A stretch of 64,000 nt of DNA, taken from Candidatus Gallispira edinburgensis. GTDB lineage: Bacteria; Bacillota; Clostridia; Lachnospirales; CAG-274. How positions within the stretch are numbered: position 1 is the stretch's first letter; each line of letters begins with the position of its first letter. The translations under genes and the position numbers were made by a program. The notes under the pieces are model-generated. The model saw only the letters and a list, made by a program, of their open reading frames with translations, had not been told where the DNA came from and did no database searches. Shown here in pieces: positions 30,587 through 40,600 of the stretch. The stretch lies in contig CAJFNV010000054.1 in assembly GCA_904395805.1 (NCBI GenBank), forward strand, positions 20,520 to 84,519. The letters are read 5' to 3'.

Positions 30587-30704
30587 TTGTATTCCTCCTA
30601 GAAAATCAATCTAATTTTTTTAAATCACATTTCATTTTACTACAAAATGCTTGATATGTCCAGTATTTTTTGCTTTCTTAAGCATTACAAAGATTACGCA
30701 CATT

Positions 30705-32063
30705 TTACAATGCCTTTTCAAGAAGTTCATCAACACTTCCGGCACATATAACATTTATGCCTTCTACTCTTGAGGCTTCCTTATAATTTGCCTTTGGCAC
30801 AATACAGGTCTTAAAACCCATTTTGCAAGCCTCCTGAACTCTCTTTTCAGCCATTGTAACAGCTCTCAGTTCTCCCGTAAGACCTATTTCACCAAAGACA
30901 AGCATATCAGATGCCACAGGTACATTACGGTAGCTTGAAGCAATTGCAACAGCAACCGCCGCATCAATTGCAGGTTCAAGGACCCTTATGCCTCCCGTAA
31001 GATTTATATATGTGTCATAGCTTGAAAGCTGGAGTCCCGCTCTTTTTTCAAGGACAGCTATGATTATAACAACTCTGTTAAAATCAGTACCTGTTGCCAT
31101 TCTTCTCGGCATATTGAAGGTAGTATAGCTTACAAGGGACTGGACCTCAATAAGAAGAGGTCTTGTACCCTCCATACTGCATGTAACAGCAGTTCCCGGC
31201 ACATCAACAGGTCTGTCGGAAAGCATATATGCAGAAGGATTGAGTATTTCCTTAAGCCCCTCATTTCCCATTTCAAAAACACCGATCTCATTTGTGCTTC
31301 CGAATCTGTTTTTAACTGCTCTCAATATTCTGTAGCTTGCAGTTTTGTCACCTTCAAAGTATAAAACGGTGTCCACCATATGTTCAAGAACTCTCGGACC
31401 TGCAATATTCCCGTCTTTAGTAACATGCCCCACGATCATTACAGATATACCTCTGCCCTTGCTTATATGCATAAGCTTTGCCGTAGTTTCCCTTACCTGG
31501 GTCACGGAACCGGGAGCAGATGCAGCCTCCTCGGAATACATTGTCTGTATCGAGTCAATAATAACAAAGTCAGGATCTTCGTTTAAAACCGCGCTGTCCA
31601 CAACAGCTATATTTGTCTCCGAAAGGAGTTTTATATTTTCTGAATTTATATTAAGTCTGTCTGCCCTTAGCTTTATCTGATGAGGAGATTCCTCACCTGA
31701 AACATAGAGTATCTTTTTGCCCTGTTTACCAAGCTCACTGCAGATTTGAAGAAGTAAAGTTGACTTGCCTATTCCCGGGTCGCCGCCTATGAGAGTAAGA
31801 GAACCTTCCACAAGCCCTCCGCCAAGCACTCTGTCAAGCTCACCCATTCCTGTTGTAGCTCTGTCCTCATTTACAGGCTTAATATCCTTAAGCATCTGGG
31901 GCTTTACAGAGGACTGTATGCCGATCCCCCTTACCTTTGAAGGCGCTGCCACGACCTCTTCCGTAAGTGTGTTGTAACTTCCGCAGTCAGGGCATCTTCC
32001 AAGCCACTTTACAGTTTCATATCCGCATTTCTGGCATACGAACTTACTTTTAGTCTTTGCCAT
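30705..32063 (-). CDS. radA: DNA repair protein RadA
   Basis: Zinc finger CQKCGYETVKWLGRCPDCGSYNT, GGDPGIGKSTLLLQ, KNRFG, C-terminal Lon-like domain. Confidence 0.97.
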   Translation of the reverse strand: MAKTKSKFVCQKCGYETVKWLGRCPDCGSYNTLTEEVVAAPSKVRGIGIQSSVKPQMLKDIKPVNEDRATTGMGELDRVLGGGLVEGSLTLIGGDPGIGKSTLLLQICSELGKQGKKILYVSGEESPHQIKLRADRLNINSENIKLLSETNIAVVDSAVLNEDPDFVIIDSIQTMYSEEAASAPGSVTQVRETTAKLMHISKGRGISVMIVGHVTKDGNIAGPRVLEHMVDTVLYFEGDKTASYRILRAVKNRFGSTNEIGVFEMGNEGLKEILNPSAYMLSDRPVDVPGTAVTCSMEGTRPLLIEVQSLVSYTTFNMPRRMATGTDFNRVVIIIAVLEKRAGLQLSSYDTYINLTGGIRVLEPAIDAAVAVAIASSYRNVPVASDMLVFGEIGLTGELRAVTMAEKRVQEACKMGFKTCIVPKANYKEASRVEGINVICAGSVDELLEKAL

Positions 32064-32064
32064 A

Positions 32065-32475
32065 TCAGTGCTTTTCTATTCTTACAGACTTGCAGTTAGA
32101 GTCAAGCTCAAGACTGAAACTTATTTTGCCTGTCATATTGGTATTGACCTTATCAAGATTTACATCGTCAACATAAATTGAATAAGTACTGTCACCGTCA
32201 AGTTCAAGTGTTACCATAGTGTTTCCGTTGCCTTCAATCTCAAAGCCTGTAACTCTCTCTCCGACCTTAAGGCTATGTACTGTTGCTCCTGGAACTGTTT
32301 CAAGAACAAGATTACCGTTCTTTGAAAGACGTGTAACATCCTTGTGAGTTCTTACTTTATATACATCATTACCTACCTTAAAACCTTCTGCCTTCTGCTT
32401 TTCTGCAACTTCATAATTGCCAAAGCTTAAAGAACCATCAGCTTCAGTACAGATAATTTCATTAATAACAGCCAT
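32065..32475 (-). CDS. Conserved hypothetical protein
   Basis: Complete ORF with RBS; no confidently recognised domain. Confidence 0.6.
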   Translation of the reverse strand: MAVINEIICTEADGSLSFGNYEVAEKQKAEGFKVGNDVYKVRTHKDVTRLSKNGNLVLETVPGATVHSLKVGERVTGFEIEGNGNTMVTLELDGDSTYSIYVDDVNLDKVNTNMTGKISFSLELDSNCKSVRIEKH

Positions 32476-32682
32476 TTTATTTTTCCTCCTGAAATTTATA
32501 ATTGCATATTTTTAATTTTTTGACAAATTCTTTTGAATTTATTATAATTATATCAAATTAATTTTAATTTGTACACTGCTTTTAATTACAAATTAATTAA
32601 ATATTCCGCGGTGCTGAACTCGCCTCCGCTTTGCTTCGGCTCGTTCACGGGCTTTTACCAAGAAATTTATCCATATTTGTAG

Positions 32683-32701
32683 GGGCGAGCATTGCTCGCC
32701 C
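32683..32701. repeat. GC-rich palindrome, remnant of dispersed intergenic repeat
   Basis: gggcgagc-att-gctcgccc in an AT-rich intergenic region, GC island 32607-32705. Confidence 0.6.
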
Positions 32702-32744
32702 GCTATTCCAACTGAAAACAGATCCATACAAAAAGGAGATAACT

Positions 32745-33461
32745 ATGCTAATGCGACTTGACAAATACCTTTGCAGCTGCGGCACAGGCACAAGAACAGA
32801 GGTAAAGAAAATAATAAAATCAAAAAGAGTAAAGGTAAATAACAAAATAATCGACACAAGTGACTTTAAGGTAGATGAAACAATGACAGTCACTCTTGAC
32901 AACAAAGTAGTAGAGTACAATAAATACACCTATATAATGCTTAACAAGCCTGCCGGATACCTTTCGGCTACAAGAGATAACAATAAAGATACGGTAATTG
33001 ACCTTCTTGAAGAAAAATACCGTAATATGGGCTTATTTCCCGCAGGAAGGCTTGACAGAGACACGGTGGGACTTGTAATACTTACAAATGACGGGGACTT
33101 TGCCCACAATACCCTTTCACCCAAAAAGCATGTTTCAAAAACATACATTGCACATATAGAGGGTACACTTCCCCCCGATGCCTGTGAAATTTTTAATAAA
33201 GGTGTAATATTAAAAGACTTTACATGTGAGAGTGCAGACCTTATAATAGAAGAGACCCATAATGACTATACCGTTGTCAGAGTAACTATACACGAGGGTA
33301 AATATCATCAGATCAAAAGAATGTTTTTATCCTTAGGCTGCAAGGTTATATATTTAAAACGTATAAGCTTCGGTCCAATTGAACTTGACAATAAATTAAA
33401 GGAGGGCGAATACCGCCTGCTTGATCCTAAAGAAATGGAATTTGTAAAGGCGGTCAGATAA
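32745..33461 (+). CDS. RsuA-family pseudouridine synthase
   Basis: S4 domain MRLDKYLCSCGTGTR..., GRLDRDTVGLVILTNDGDFAH; RBS aaaaggag before ATG 32745. Confidence 0.92.
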   Translation: MLMRLDKYLCSCGTGTRTEVKKIIKSKRVKVNNKIIDTSDFKVDETMTVTLDNKVVEYNKYTYIMLNKPAGYLSATRDNNKDTVIDLLEEKYRNMGLFPAGRLDRDTVGLVILTNDGDFAHNTLSPKKHVSKTYIAHIEGTLPPDACEIFNKGVILKDFTCESADLIIEETHNDYTVVRVTIHEGKYHQIKRMFLSLGCKVIYLKRISFGPIELDNKLKEGEYRLLDPKEMEFVKAVR

Positions 33462-33463
33462 AT

Positions 33464-34570
33464 ATGAAAAGAAAAATAATATTAACAGCTTTAGCTGTTA
33501 TGCTTATGAGTCAGAATGTATTTGCAGACAACTGTGATGATCTCGTATCTGTATGGAAGTCATTGTACTCCAATATACAGGGCAAGACATACTCAGAAGC
33601 AGATACAATTACAGTTACAACACCGGAGGCATGGGAAGATGCCATTGTTTCCGCATATAACAGACTTGAGGATAAGATCACTCTGCAGATTGCCGGTTTT
33701 AATGAAACAGACTATGATTTAAACAGTCTTAAAAATTATGATGTTTCAATTTCCGCAAAGGGTATTGTTTCAAAAGACGGCATTTCAACTGTAACATATT
33801 CATTTGATTACAATCCAAATTATAAGATCGCAAAGGTTGTTGAGGTCCCTGCTCTTTTTGACAAGCTTGATCTGGAGCAGAAGGAAGCCTATGATATTCT
33901 TTACAAATGTACAAAAGAACTTACAGAAAATTTAACCACAGATTATGACAAGGAAGTTGCCATACATAACTTCATCACAGACAACTTCCAGTACGGACCT
34001 CTTGACATGGGTAATGTTCCCCAGAGGGCCCACAGCATTACAGGCTTTGTATTTGACGGTCAGGGAATATGCGAGGCATATGCCAACACATTTTATGTTA
34101 TGGGTAAAATGGCGGGTCTTGACGTAAGCATAATTACAGGTACTGCAAACAATGTAAGCCATATGTGGAATCAGATCTGTCTTGACGGTGAATATTACCA
34201 TGTTGACGTAACAAGCGATGACCCTACACCTGATGTACCGAACAGAGAAAGATATACTTTCTTCAATGTTTCAGATGATATTATATCACAGACCCACTCA
34301 TGGGAAAGAAGCGAATTCCCTGCCTGTACATCAGATAAATATAACTATTATACATTAAACAACTACATCATACACAGTGAGCAGGAGTTAAAGGATTTTA
34401 TAAATACACAGCTCAACAGCGGAAATACTTCATTCACATTCAGAACAGAAGGCTACACTATTTCCGGACCTGATATAATAAGATACTATACATCAGGAAA
34501 AGGCTTCAGCTCAATAAATATTACCGGTGAATACGGTAAAGAGAGTACATATAATGTAACATTAAGATAA
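33464..34570 (+). CDS. Secreted transglutaminase-like domain protein
   Basis: Signal peptide; GQGICEAYANTFYVMGKMAGL, SHMWNQICLDGEYYHVDVTSDDP (Cys-His-Asp triad). Confidence 0.85.
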   Translation: MKRKIILTALAVMLMSQNVFADNCDDLVSVWKSLYSNIQGKTYSEADTITVTTPEAWEDAIVSAYNRLEDKITLQIAGFNETDYDLNSLKNYDVSISAKGIVSKDGISTVTYSFDYNPNYKIAKVVEVPALFDKLDLEQKEAYDILYKCTKELTENLTTDYDKEVAIHNFITDNFQYGPLDMGNVPQRAHSITGFVFDGQGICEAYANTFYVMGKMAGLDVSIITGTANNVSHMWNQICLDGEYYHVDVTSDDPTPDVPNRERYTFFNVSDDIISQTHSWERSEFPACTSDKYNYYTLNNYIIHSEQELKDFINTQLNSGNTSFTFRTEGYTISGPDIIRYYTSGKGFSSINITGEYGKESTYNVTLR

Positions 34571-34587
34571 AACAGATCGACATTTTT

Positions 34588-34773
34588 TAATGTGGTTCGT
34601 TTTGTTACATCTTTTCAAACTCCCGTATAGGCTCCCTTTTAAGGGCAATGCTGTCAGCTTAAAGGATTAGCATAAACCTGACTGTTCAAAAAGGCGGCGT
34701 GTCCGCCCCCTTGGCTCCTTTGTAAGGGAGCTGTCAGCGTAGCTGACTGAGGGTTTTCTTTTAAACCACACTA
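34588..34773. repeat. MITE-like palindromic element (copy A)
   Basis: Contains ggcggcgtgtccgcc and ggctcctttgtaagggagctgtcagcgtagctgactgagggttttc; borders carry near-inverted TAATGTGGTT / AACCACACTA. Confidence 0.55.
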
Positions 34774-34805
34774 TCTCCGGGCAAGAATTGATAAAGCATA
34801 TGTTT

Positions 34806-34842
34806 AAAGGGAGAAACTGATTTCTTGGTTTCTCCCTTTTAT
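34806..34842. terminator. Bidirectional terminator
   Basis: aaagggagaaac / gtttctcccttt stem between convergent genes. Confidence 0.75.
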
Positions 34843-34847
34843 AATAA

Positions 34848-37211
34848 TTATTTAATTTTTATATTTTCAAATACAACTGTATTCAGATTGGCAATATGAT
34901 TATCAACCTTATTTCCGTCTGCACCAAGTCCCACATAAAGCTCATCATTAAGATTTACTGTCTTTTTACCGACAAAAGTCCAGCTGCTTCCGTCAGGAGA
35001 AGCATAGGCAGTAAATTTATCTCCCTTTCTCACAAGCCTTAAATAATAACCCTTAAAGTTCAGACCATCTTTAAGTTCAATGTCTCTCAAAAGCTGAATA
35101 TTGCTCTTCTGTGCATTTTCAACAGTATCCAGATTTTCAGAAGGCACAGGCATTTCTCCACCGTCTTTATCTCTTCCAAACATATATACCCCGAACGGAT
35201 TTCTGTAATATGTTGTGGATTTTCCTGTTTCAGGATCTGTTTCCTTCCATTCATATGCCTTTGTGTGTGATATGCCGAGGGCAACTGAAGCACTGTCCTC
35301 TTCCAGGCTGTTTCTTGCCACAATACCGCTGAAAGCATGATTGTCAACAGGTGTAATACTGTCCACCTTTACCGTAAAGTCAAAGTCACCCTTTACCTTC
35401 TGATATGCAAAATTAAATGAATCTTCTTCTCCACCCATTTTACCGCTGCCCTTTACCGTAAGCTTGCCGTCGGTAAGAGATGCACTGCCTTTAACTCCGG
35501 TATCACCAATGTCCGTATCCTGCCATGCACCTAAATCAGTCTGTGTATTTACATGTATTTCATGGGCAATTGACTGAGTTTCTTCTCCCTTTGAATTTAC
35601 AGCCTTTGCAGAAATATTATAAGATCCGTCACCAAGCCCCTTTAAAGTAAATTCAAAAGGTGCCTCTGTATCTGTGCCTATAATTTCATCATTATTGTAA
35701 AATACCACCTTTTCAACATCTCTGTCGGTATTTACACTTATCTTAACATCATCACCCAACACAAACTGCTGATTGTTTGCAGGGCTTTCAATGCTTATGT
35801 CAGGATTTGAAGGCTCATACTCCATATCCACAAGAGAATTAAAGTAGTTTTCAATATTTGCATAACCGTTGCTGCTTATTAACACACTATCGGAAGGATC
35901 TTCCGGATCAAGACCGTTAGCAAGTTCCCATTCGTCTGCAATACCGTCTCTGTCCTTGTCAAAATCAGCATCTCTGTGTACCTCATCGGTATATGGCAGT
36001 CCTCCCACCTCTTCATGTCTGTTTGCAAAATATCCTGTATTATCCTTTACAGACTGTACAATTCTGGCATCAAGGGCATCTCTGTAAGGAAGAGTGGCTC
36101 CTGCCCTTGCAAGTACAAGTTCATATGCCTCCTCAGGTGTATCTGTATGTAAATTTTCAGGCTTTGTGCCCTCCATTTCAAATTCCGCATCCACAATAGT
36201 TGTAAAAGGCTTATTTGTATCTGATATGTAAATACCCTTGCTGTTATCCTCTGTTACCTCTTCATTTCCTTCAAGAACATTACCCTTTACATAGAACCAT
36301 CCCGGCTTATTATTTTCACCGCAGTCAACTAATCTGTTTACAACGCTGTCCCTTGTTCCCGGACCGGGCTTCATATAATTAAATACATAGTTAAGCTCGG
36401 CTCTTCCTCCGCCGTAGCCCGTGTTATAACCCCAGTTATATATTACATTATTTCTGAAATCAAAATGCGCAATATGATCATTATCATCAGCCTCAACCGT
36501 ACCTCCGCCGAATCTCGGGTTCCTTGAAGTATGGTTAGCATATAAATTATGATGATATGTAGTGTTCACGCCTCCGACGATTGCACCGTAGCCGTGTCTG
36601 CCCTTTGTATGACCTGACATAGTTAAACTTTCAGCTATTATTGACCACTGTACAGTCATATTTTCAGCTCTGTAAAGGGACATGGTTTCATCTGTGGACC
36701 ATGAACAGGATAGGTGGTCTATCATAATATCAGTCATAGCTCTGCCCCAGAGAGAATCCATTGAATCACCTTTAAGCACATTGTCAGCCCCGGGTCTGAA
36801 ACGCAAATATCTCATTATAATATTGTTTGAATTGCTGAGATTTGTTTCATAGCCATATATTGTAATTCCATTGCCCGGTGCTGTCTGCCCCGCTATTGTA
36901 AGATTATTTTTATTGGTAATAAGGAGCTTGCTCTTTAATTCTATAACCCCTCCTACATCAAAAACAATTATTCTGTTATCCTGGCTTACGGCATCTCTTA
37001 AAGAACCTTTTATGGGCTCTTCCGTTTCCGGATCATAATCCTCAAGAGTTGTTACAATATAAACCTCACCGCCGCGTCCTCCTGTGGTATATTTTCCTCC
37101 GCCCTCGGCACCGGGAAAAGCAGGAATTTTTACAGCACCCTCCGCGTGCCCGCACACGGGAACAGCAAAAAATATTGCCGCCGATAACATCAAAGCTAAA
37201 AATCTTTTCAT
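34848..37211 (-). CDS. Secreted pectate-lyase-like polysaccharide lyase (PL1-like) with Ig-like and C-terminal domains
   Basis: Signal peptide from MKRFLALMLSAAIFF; AFPGAEGGGKYTTGGRGGEVYIVTTLEDY, IIMRYLRFRPGA, DHLSCSWSTDE; start at 37211 with RBS gaggagg. Confidence 0.82.
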   Translation of the reverse strand: MKRFLALMLSAAIFFAVPVCGHAEGAVKIPAFPGAEGGGKYTTGGRGGEVYIVTTLEDYDPETEEPIKGSLRDAVSQDNRIIVFDVGGVIELKSKLLITNKNNLTIAGQTAPGNGITIYGYETNLSNSNNIIMRYLRFRPGADNVLKGDSMDSLWGRAMTDIMIDHLSCSWSTDETMSLYRAENMTVQWSIIAESLTMSGHTKGRHGYGAIVGGVNTTYHHNLYANHTSRNPRFGGGTVEADDNDHIAHFDFRNNVIYNWGYNTGYGGGRAELNYVFNYMKPGPGTRDSVVNRLVDCGENNKPGWFYVKGNVLEGNEEVTEDNSKGIYISDTNKPFTTIVDAEFEMEGTKPENLHTDTPEEAYELVLARAGATLPYRDALDARIVQSVKDNTGYFANRHEEVGGLPYTDEVHRDADFDKDRDGIADEWELANGLDPEDPSDSVLISSNGYANIENYFNSLVDMEYEPSNPDISIESPANNQQFVLGDDVKISVNTDRDVEKVVFYNNDEIIGTDTEAPFEFTLKGLGDGSYNISAKAVNSKGEETQSIAHEIHVNTQTDLGAWQDTDIGDTGVKGSASLTDGKLTVKGSGKMGGEEDSFNFAYQKVKGDFDFTVKVDSITPVDNHAFSGIVARNSLEEDSASVALGISHTKAYEWKETDPETGKSTTYYRNPFGVYMFGRDKDGGEMPVPSENLDTVENAQKSNIQLLRDIELKDGLNFKGYYLRLVRKGDKFTAYASPDGSSWTFVGKKTVNLNDELYVGLGADGNKVDNHIANLNTVVFENIKIK

Positions 37212-37319
37212 ACACTTACCTCCTCGTAATATTAAATGACATATATTAATTATAAAATAATTTATATATATTTTCAAGCTGAATTTGCATTTACTTTTAT
37301 ACTTTTGGTAAAAGCAGTA

Positions 37320-37346
37320 CTGCGGCAGACATACAGTCTGCCGCAG
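37320..37346 (-). other. Perfect 11-bp hairpin in leader of pectate lyase gene
   Basis: ctgcggcagac-ataca-gtctgccgcag; lies between candidate promoter and start codon; not followed by a minus-strand T-run. Confidence 0.6.
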
Positions 37347-37388
37347 CACCAAGAAGGATATATTAAATTTCTTAATTAATTCTTGTTT

Positions 37389-37419
37389 CTTATAAACTAT
37401 GACATAGGGTCAAAGTCAA
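37389..37419 (-). promoter_or_regulatory. MerR-type promoter (19-bp spacer), pectate lyase
   Basis: Minus strand TTGACT-TTGACCCTATGTCATAGTT(19)-TATAAG; near-identical to the site at 43830-43860. Confidence 0.65.
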
Positions 37420-37480
37420 TACATTTTTGTAATTTATTCAAATTATTTTTATAGGTCTCAGTAAAAAGTAATTATTAAAC

Positions 37481-37630
37481 TTACTTACCGAACATTGAAT
37501 CAAAGCTTTCTTTCCCTCCGGTTCCGCTTTCACCACCGTATGTAAGCTGATTTACACCACTTGCGGTAATAATACTGCTGTTTTCAAATTTTATTATATT
37601 AAGAGTTGCTTTAACATACATCTTTTTCAT
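37481..37630 (-). CDS. 49-aa Gly-rich small ORF, translationally coupled to giant esterase
   Basis: MKKMYVKATLNIIKFENSSIITASGVNQLTYGGESGTGGKESFDSMFGK*; ATG overlaps the upstream stop (TAATG); below ORF-track cutoff. Confidence 0.6.
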   Translation of the reverse strand: MKKMYVKATLNIIKFENSSIITASGVNQLTYGGESGTGGKESFDSMFGK

Positions 37631-40600
37631 TAGTTTTCATCCTCCTTAATATAAAACTTTTTGTCCTCAGGTAAAGCAATAGCACTTCCACTTGTTAAAA
37701 TATCTGATAAGTCAACATTTAATACTGCAGGCTTTAATGCATCCACACTATATTCAGCTGTATCACCGTAAACAATTCTTCCGCTATTTGTTATAACATA
37801 TGGAGTTACACTTATTCCTGTCAAAAATTCAGTCTCATCAATATCTGTTATAGTAAAACCGAACATATAATTGCCGCCTGTTTCATCCAATGAATAAATA
37901 CTGTTTTCAATAGAGCCGTATACTGTGTCTGTTCCTCTGAAAACAGCTTCACCATTTACCTCAAACAAAAATCCTACTTCACTGTAATTAAGTGAATCCA
38001 CACTGCTTACAAATACAATACCATTATCTCCTGCCATATTAGCCAATGGAGTGTATATTGCAACGTCTTCAGTTGTTGTTTCAGTAGTTGACTCTGTCGT
38101 ACTTTCTGTTGTTGACTCAGTAGTTGACTCTGTCGTACTTTCTGTTGTTGACTCGGTAGTTGTCTCTGTCGTACTTTCTGTTGTTGACTCGGTAGTTGTC
38201 TCTGTTGTATCATCCTGAACATTACTGTAACTTACATCAATAGCTTTATACCACAAATTTGATCTTGTAGGAGTATTGATTGTAACAACATCCCCTGCCT
38301 TAACATCTGCACTAAGCTCTACCACAGAATTCTGTACGGCATCTATAGCTGCTGTATCTACACCGTTTATTTTAAGCATAAGTTTATCAGCATTACTTAC
38401 TGATATACTTACTGATACAGTGCAAGTACCTGTCTTATCCGCAACAAATGAGATTATATCATTGGAATTTGTCTTTACTCCGTACTGCTTATATGAATCT
38501 GTCATAACGATAGCAGCAGGATAAACAGTAATACCGCTGTAAGGATCTGTTAATTCTGTATTGCCATATCCCATTCCATCAAGATATATCTTATAGTCAT
38601 CATAATATTCCATGAAATCTAACGGGAATTCAAATAATATTCTTGATAATATTAGGTTAGCAACACCGCTGTCATCAGTTACAACAGATGTTCCTGTATA
38701 AACGCCCTTGTCACCCTTTGCGGTTACTTCATAGGTTTCACCCTTAATAAGGTCTAAACCATTTTCAGCATAATCACTTGCACTTATTGTAAGTGTCTCT
38801 GTTGAGCCCTTTAAAGTGATCATTACATTTGTATCATCACTTTCAATACCGGATATTTCTCCTGTATAGTGGATCTTCTCTTCTTCAGGAAGCTCACTCT
38901 TAGTTATTTTAACATCAGATACATACATATTGGCTGCATCCGGTGTAGCAAAGTAAAGAATTTCAGGTGTACTTGTCTGTTTCTTATAAACTATTGTACC
39001 GGGAGCACTTCCCCTTACTACGCTTGCTGCACATTTATCATCAGTATAAAGTCCTATTGTTCCGCTGCCTGTTGAAGCAGTTACTTCAATAGTATACATA
39101 GCTTTTTCATCAGCAGTAAATGAGAATACAGGCTTGTTAGGTGATACCTTAGTTCCGTAATGAGCCTGACTGTTAAAGTACTGTACACCGCTCTGATATA
39201 TGCTTATATCAAATGTCTGGTTGCTGTCGTTTGTGTATGTACCTGTATAAACACCATCTGTATATGTTGAGTCTGCATTTGTTTCATAGAGAGCAAGTGC
39301 TTCATCTGTACCAAACTCAAGTGTAACTGTTTTTGGTACTTCAACTGAAATACTTACATTTGAAATATACATATTCGGTGCTTCTGATGCAGCAAAATAA
39401 AGTGTTTCCTTTTCAGCACTTGTCTTTTTGTAAACAATACTCCCAGGAGCTGCTGCTGTTGCCACAGCATTTGTACAATCTGCATCGGTGTATAAAGCAA
39501 CTGTGCCTGTACCCGTTGATGCAGTTACATTTATTGTATATTCAGCTGCCTCATCAGCCTCAAATGAGAATATTGGCTTTCCCGGGGTTGCCTTTGTACC
39601 ATATCTTGACTGACCGCCAAAGTAAGCTATACCGCTCTGATATATACTCACATTAAACTCTCTTCCTTCTTCATTTACATATTCACCTGAGTAAACACCG
39701 TCAACATATGTTGAATCTGCATTTGTTTCATAAAGAGCAAGAGCCTCATCAGTTGCAAAGTTAAGAGTAACATCATTTACAGGAGTAACTGAGCCTGAGA
39801 TAGAATCGAAAACAGCCTGTCCGATTTCTTCCCAGTATGGCTGTTCTGTAAGTGATTTATCCTTTGCAGTAAACTTGCCATCCTTGTCAATTGTAAAGAT
39901 ATATTCACCTGATGTTTCCTCACCATAAACCGATCTTGGCTGAACAACAAAATCAGAAACTGTAATTCCTGCATCCTGTATCCATTTTGCAATTAAACCT
40001 GCCTGAATAACACCGCCTGTTTTATTGCTGTGAGTAGCATCGCCTGTATCCATAACAGCATATCCAAGTGTGTCATTTCCGCATTCATCATAAGCAGCCT
40101 CATACATATCGGCAGTCATCTGATATGCATCAATATAAAGAACACCCTTATCCTTATTTTCCTCATAAAGCTCTTCACAAGCTGTTACATAAGCATTTCC
40201 TGATGTCAGCAAATCTGCTGTAGGAGCATAATCTGTCATTGTTGCATCATGATGTGTCCTTATGTTTCCGTTTGAATCATAATACAGTCTGGCTACAGGA
40301 GATACAATTACAGGAATTGCACCCTTTTCAAGAGCCGCATCAATATAATACTGTAAATATCCCTTATATGTAGCACCACAGTCCCATGAGTAATATGTAT
40401 CGCCATAACTTCCCTTTAAAGCATCAGGAGTAGTTACTTTCATATCCTCTGTAGGGACAATTGTAGGATAAGTTGTTCCGTCATAAGGAGCATCCTTTGT
40501 ATAAAGAGGAGCAAATCTTTCTTCATAATAACTTGCACCGTTAGCACAATCGTTATGTCCGAACTGCATTAGGAGATAATCTCCTGCCTTAATATTTTCA

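Noticed and set aside
32065-32475. Endosialidase-like name for the small protein
   Set aside because: I recall similar proteins carrying that label, but no catalytic signature is visible, so it is left as hypothetical.
38069-38210. CRISPR-like regular repeats
   Set aside because: Units are contiguous in-frame TTES codons inside a secreted protein, with no unique spacers.
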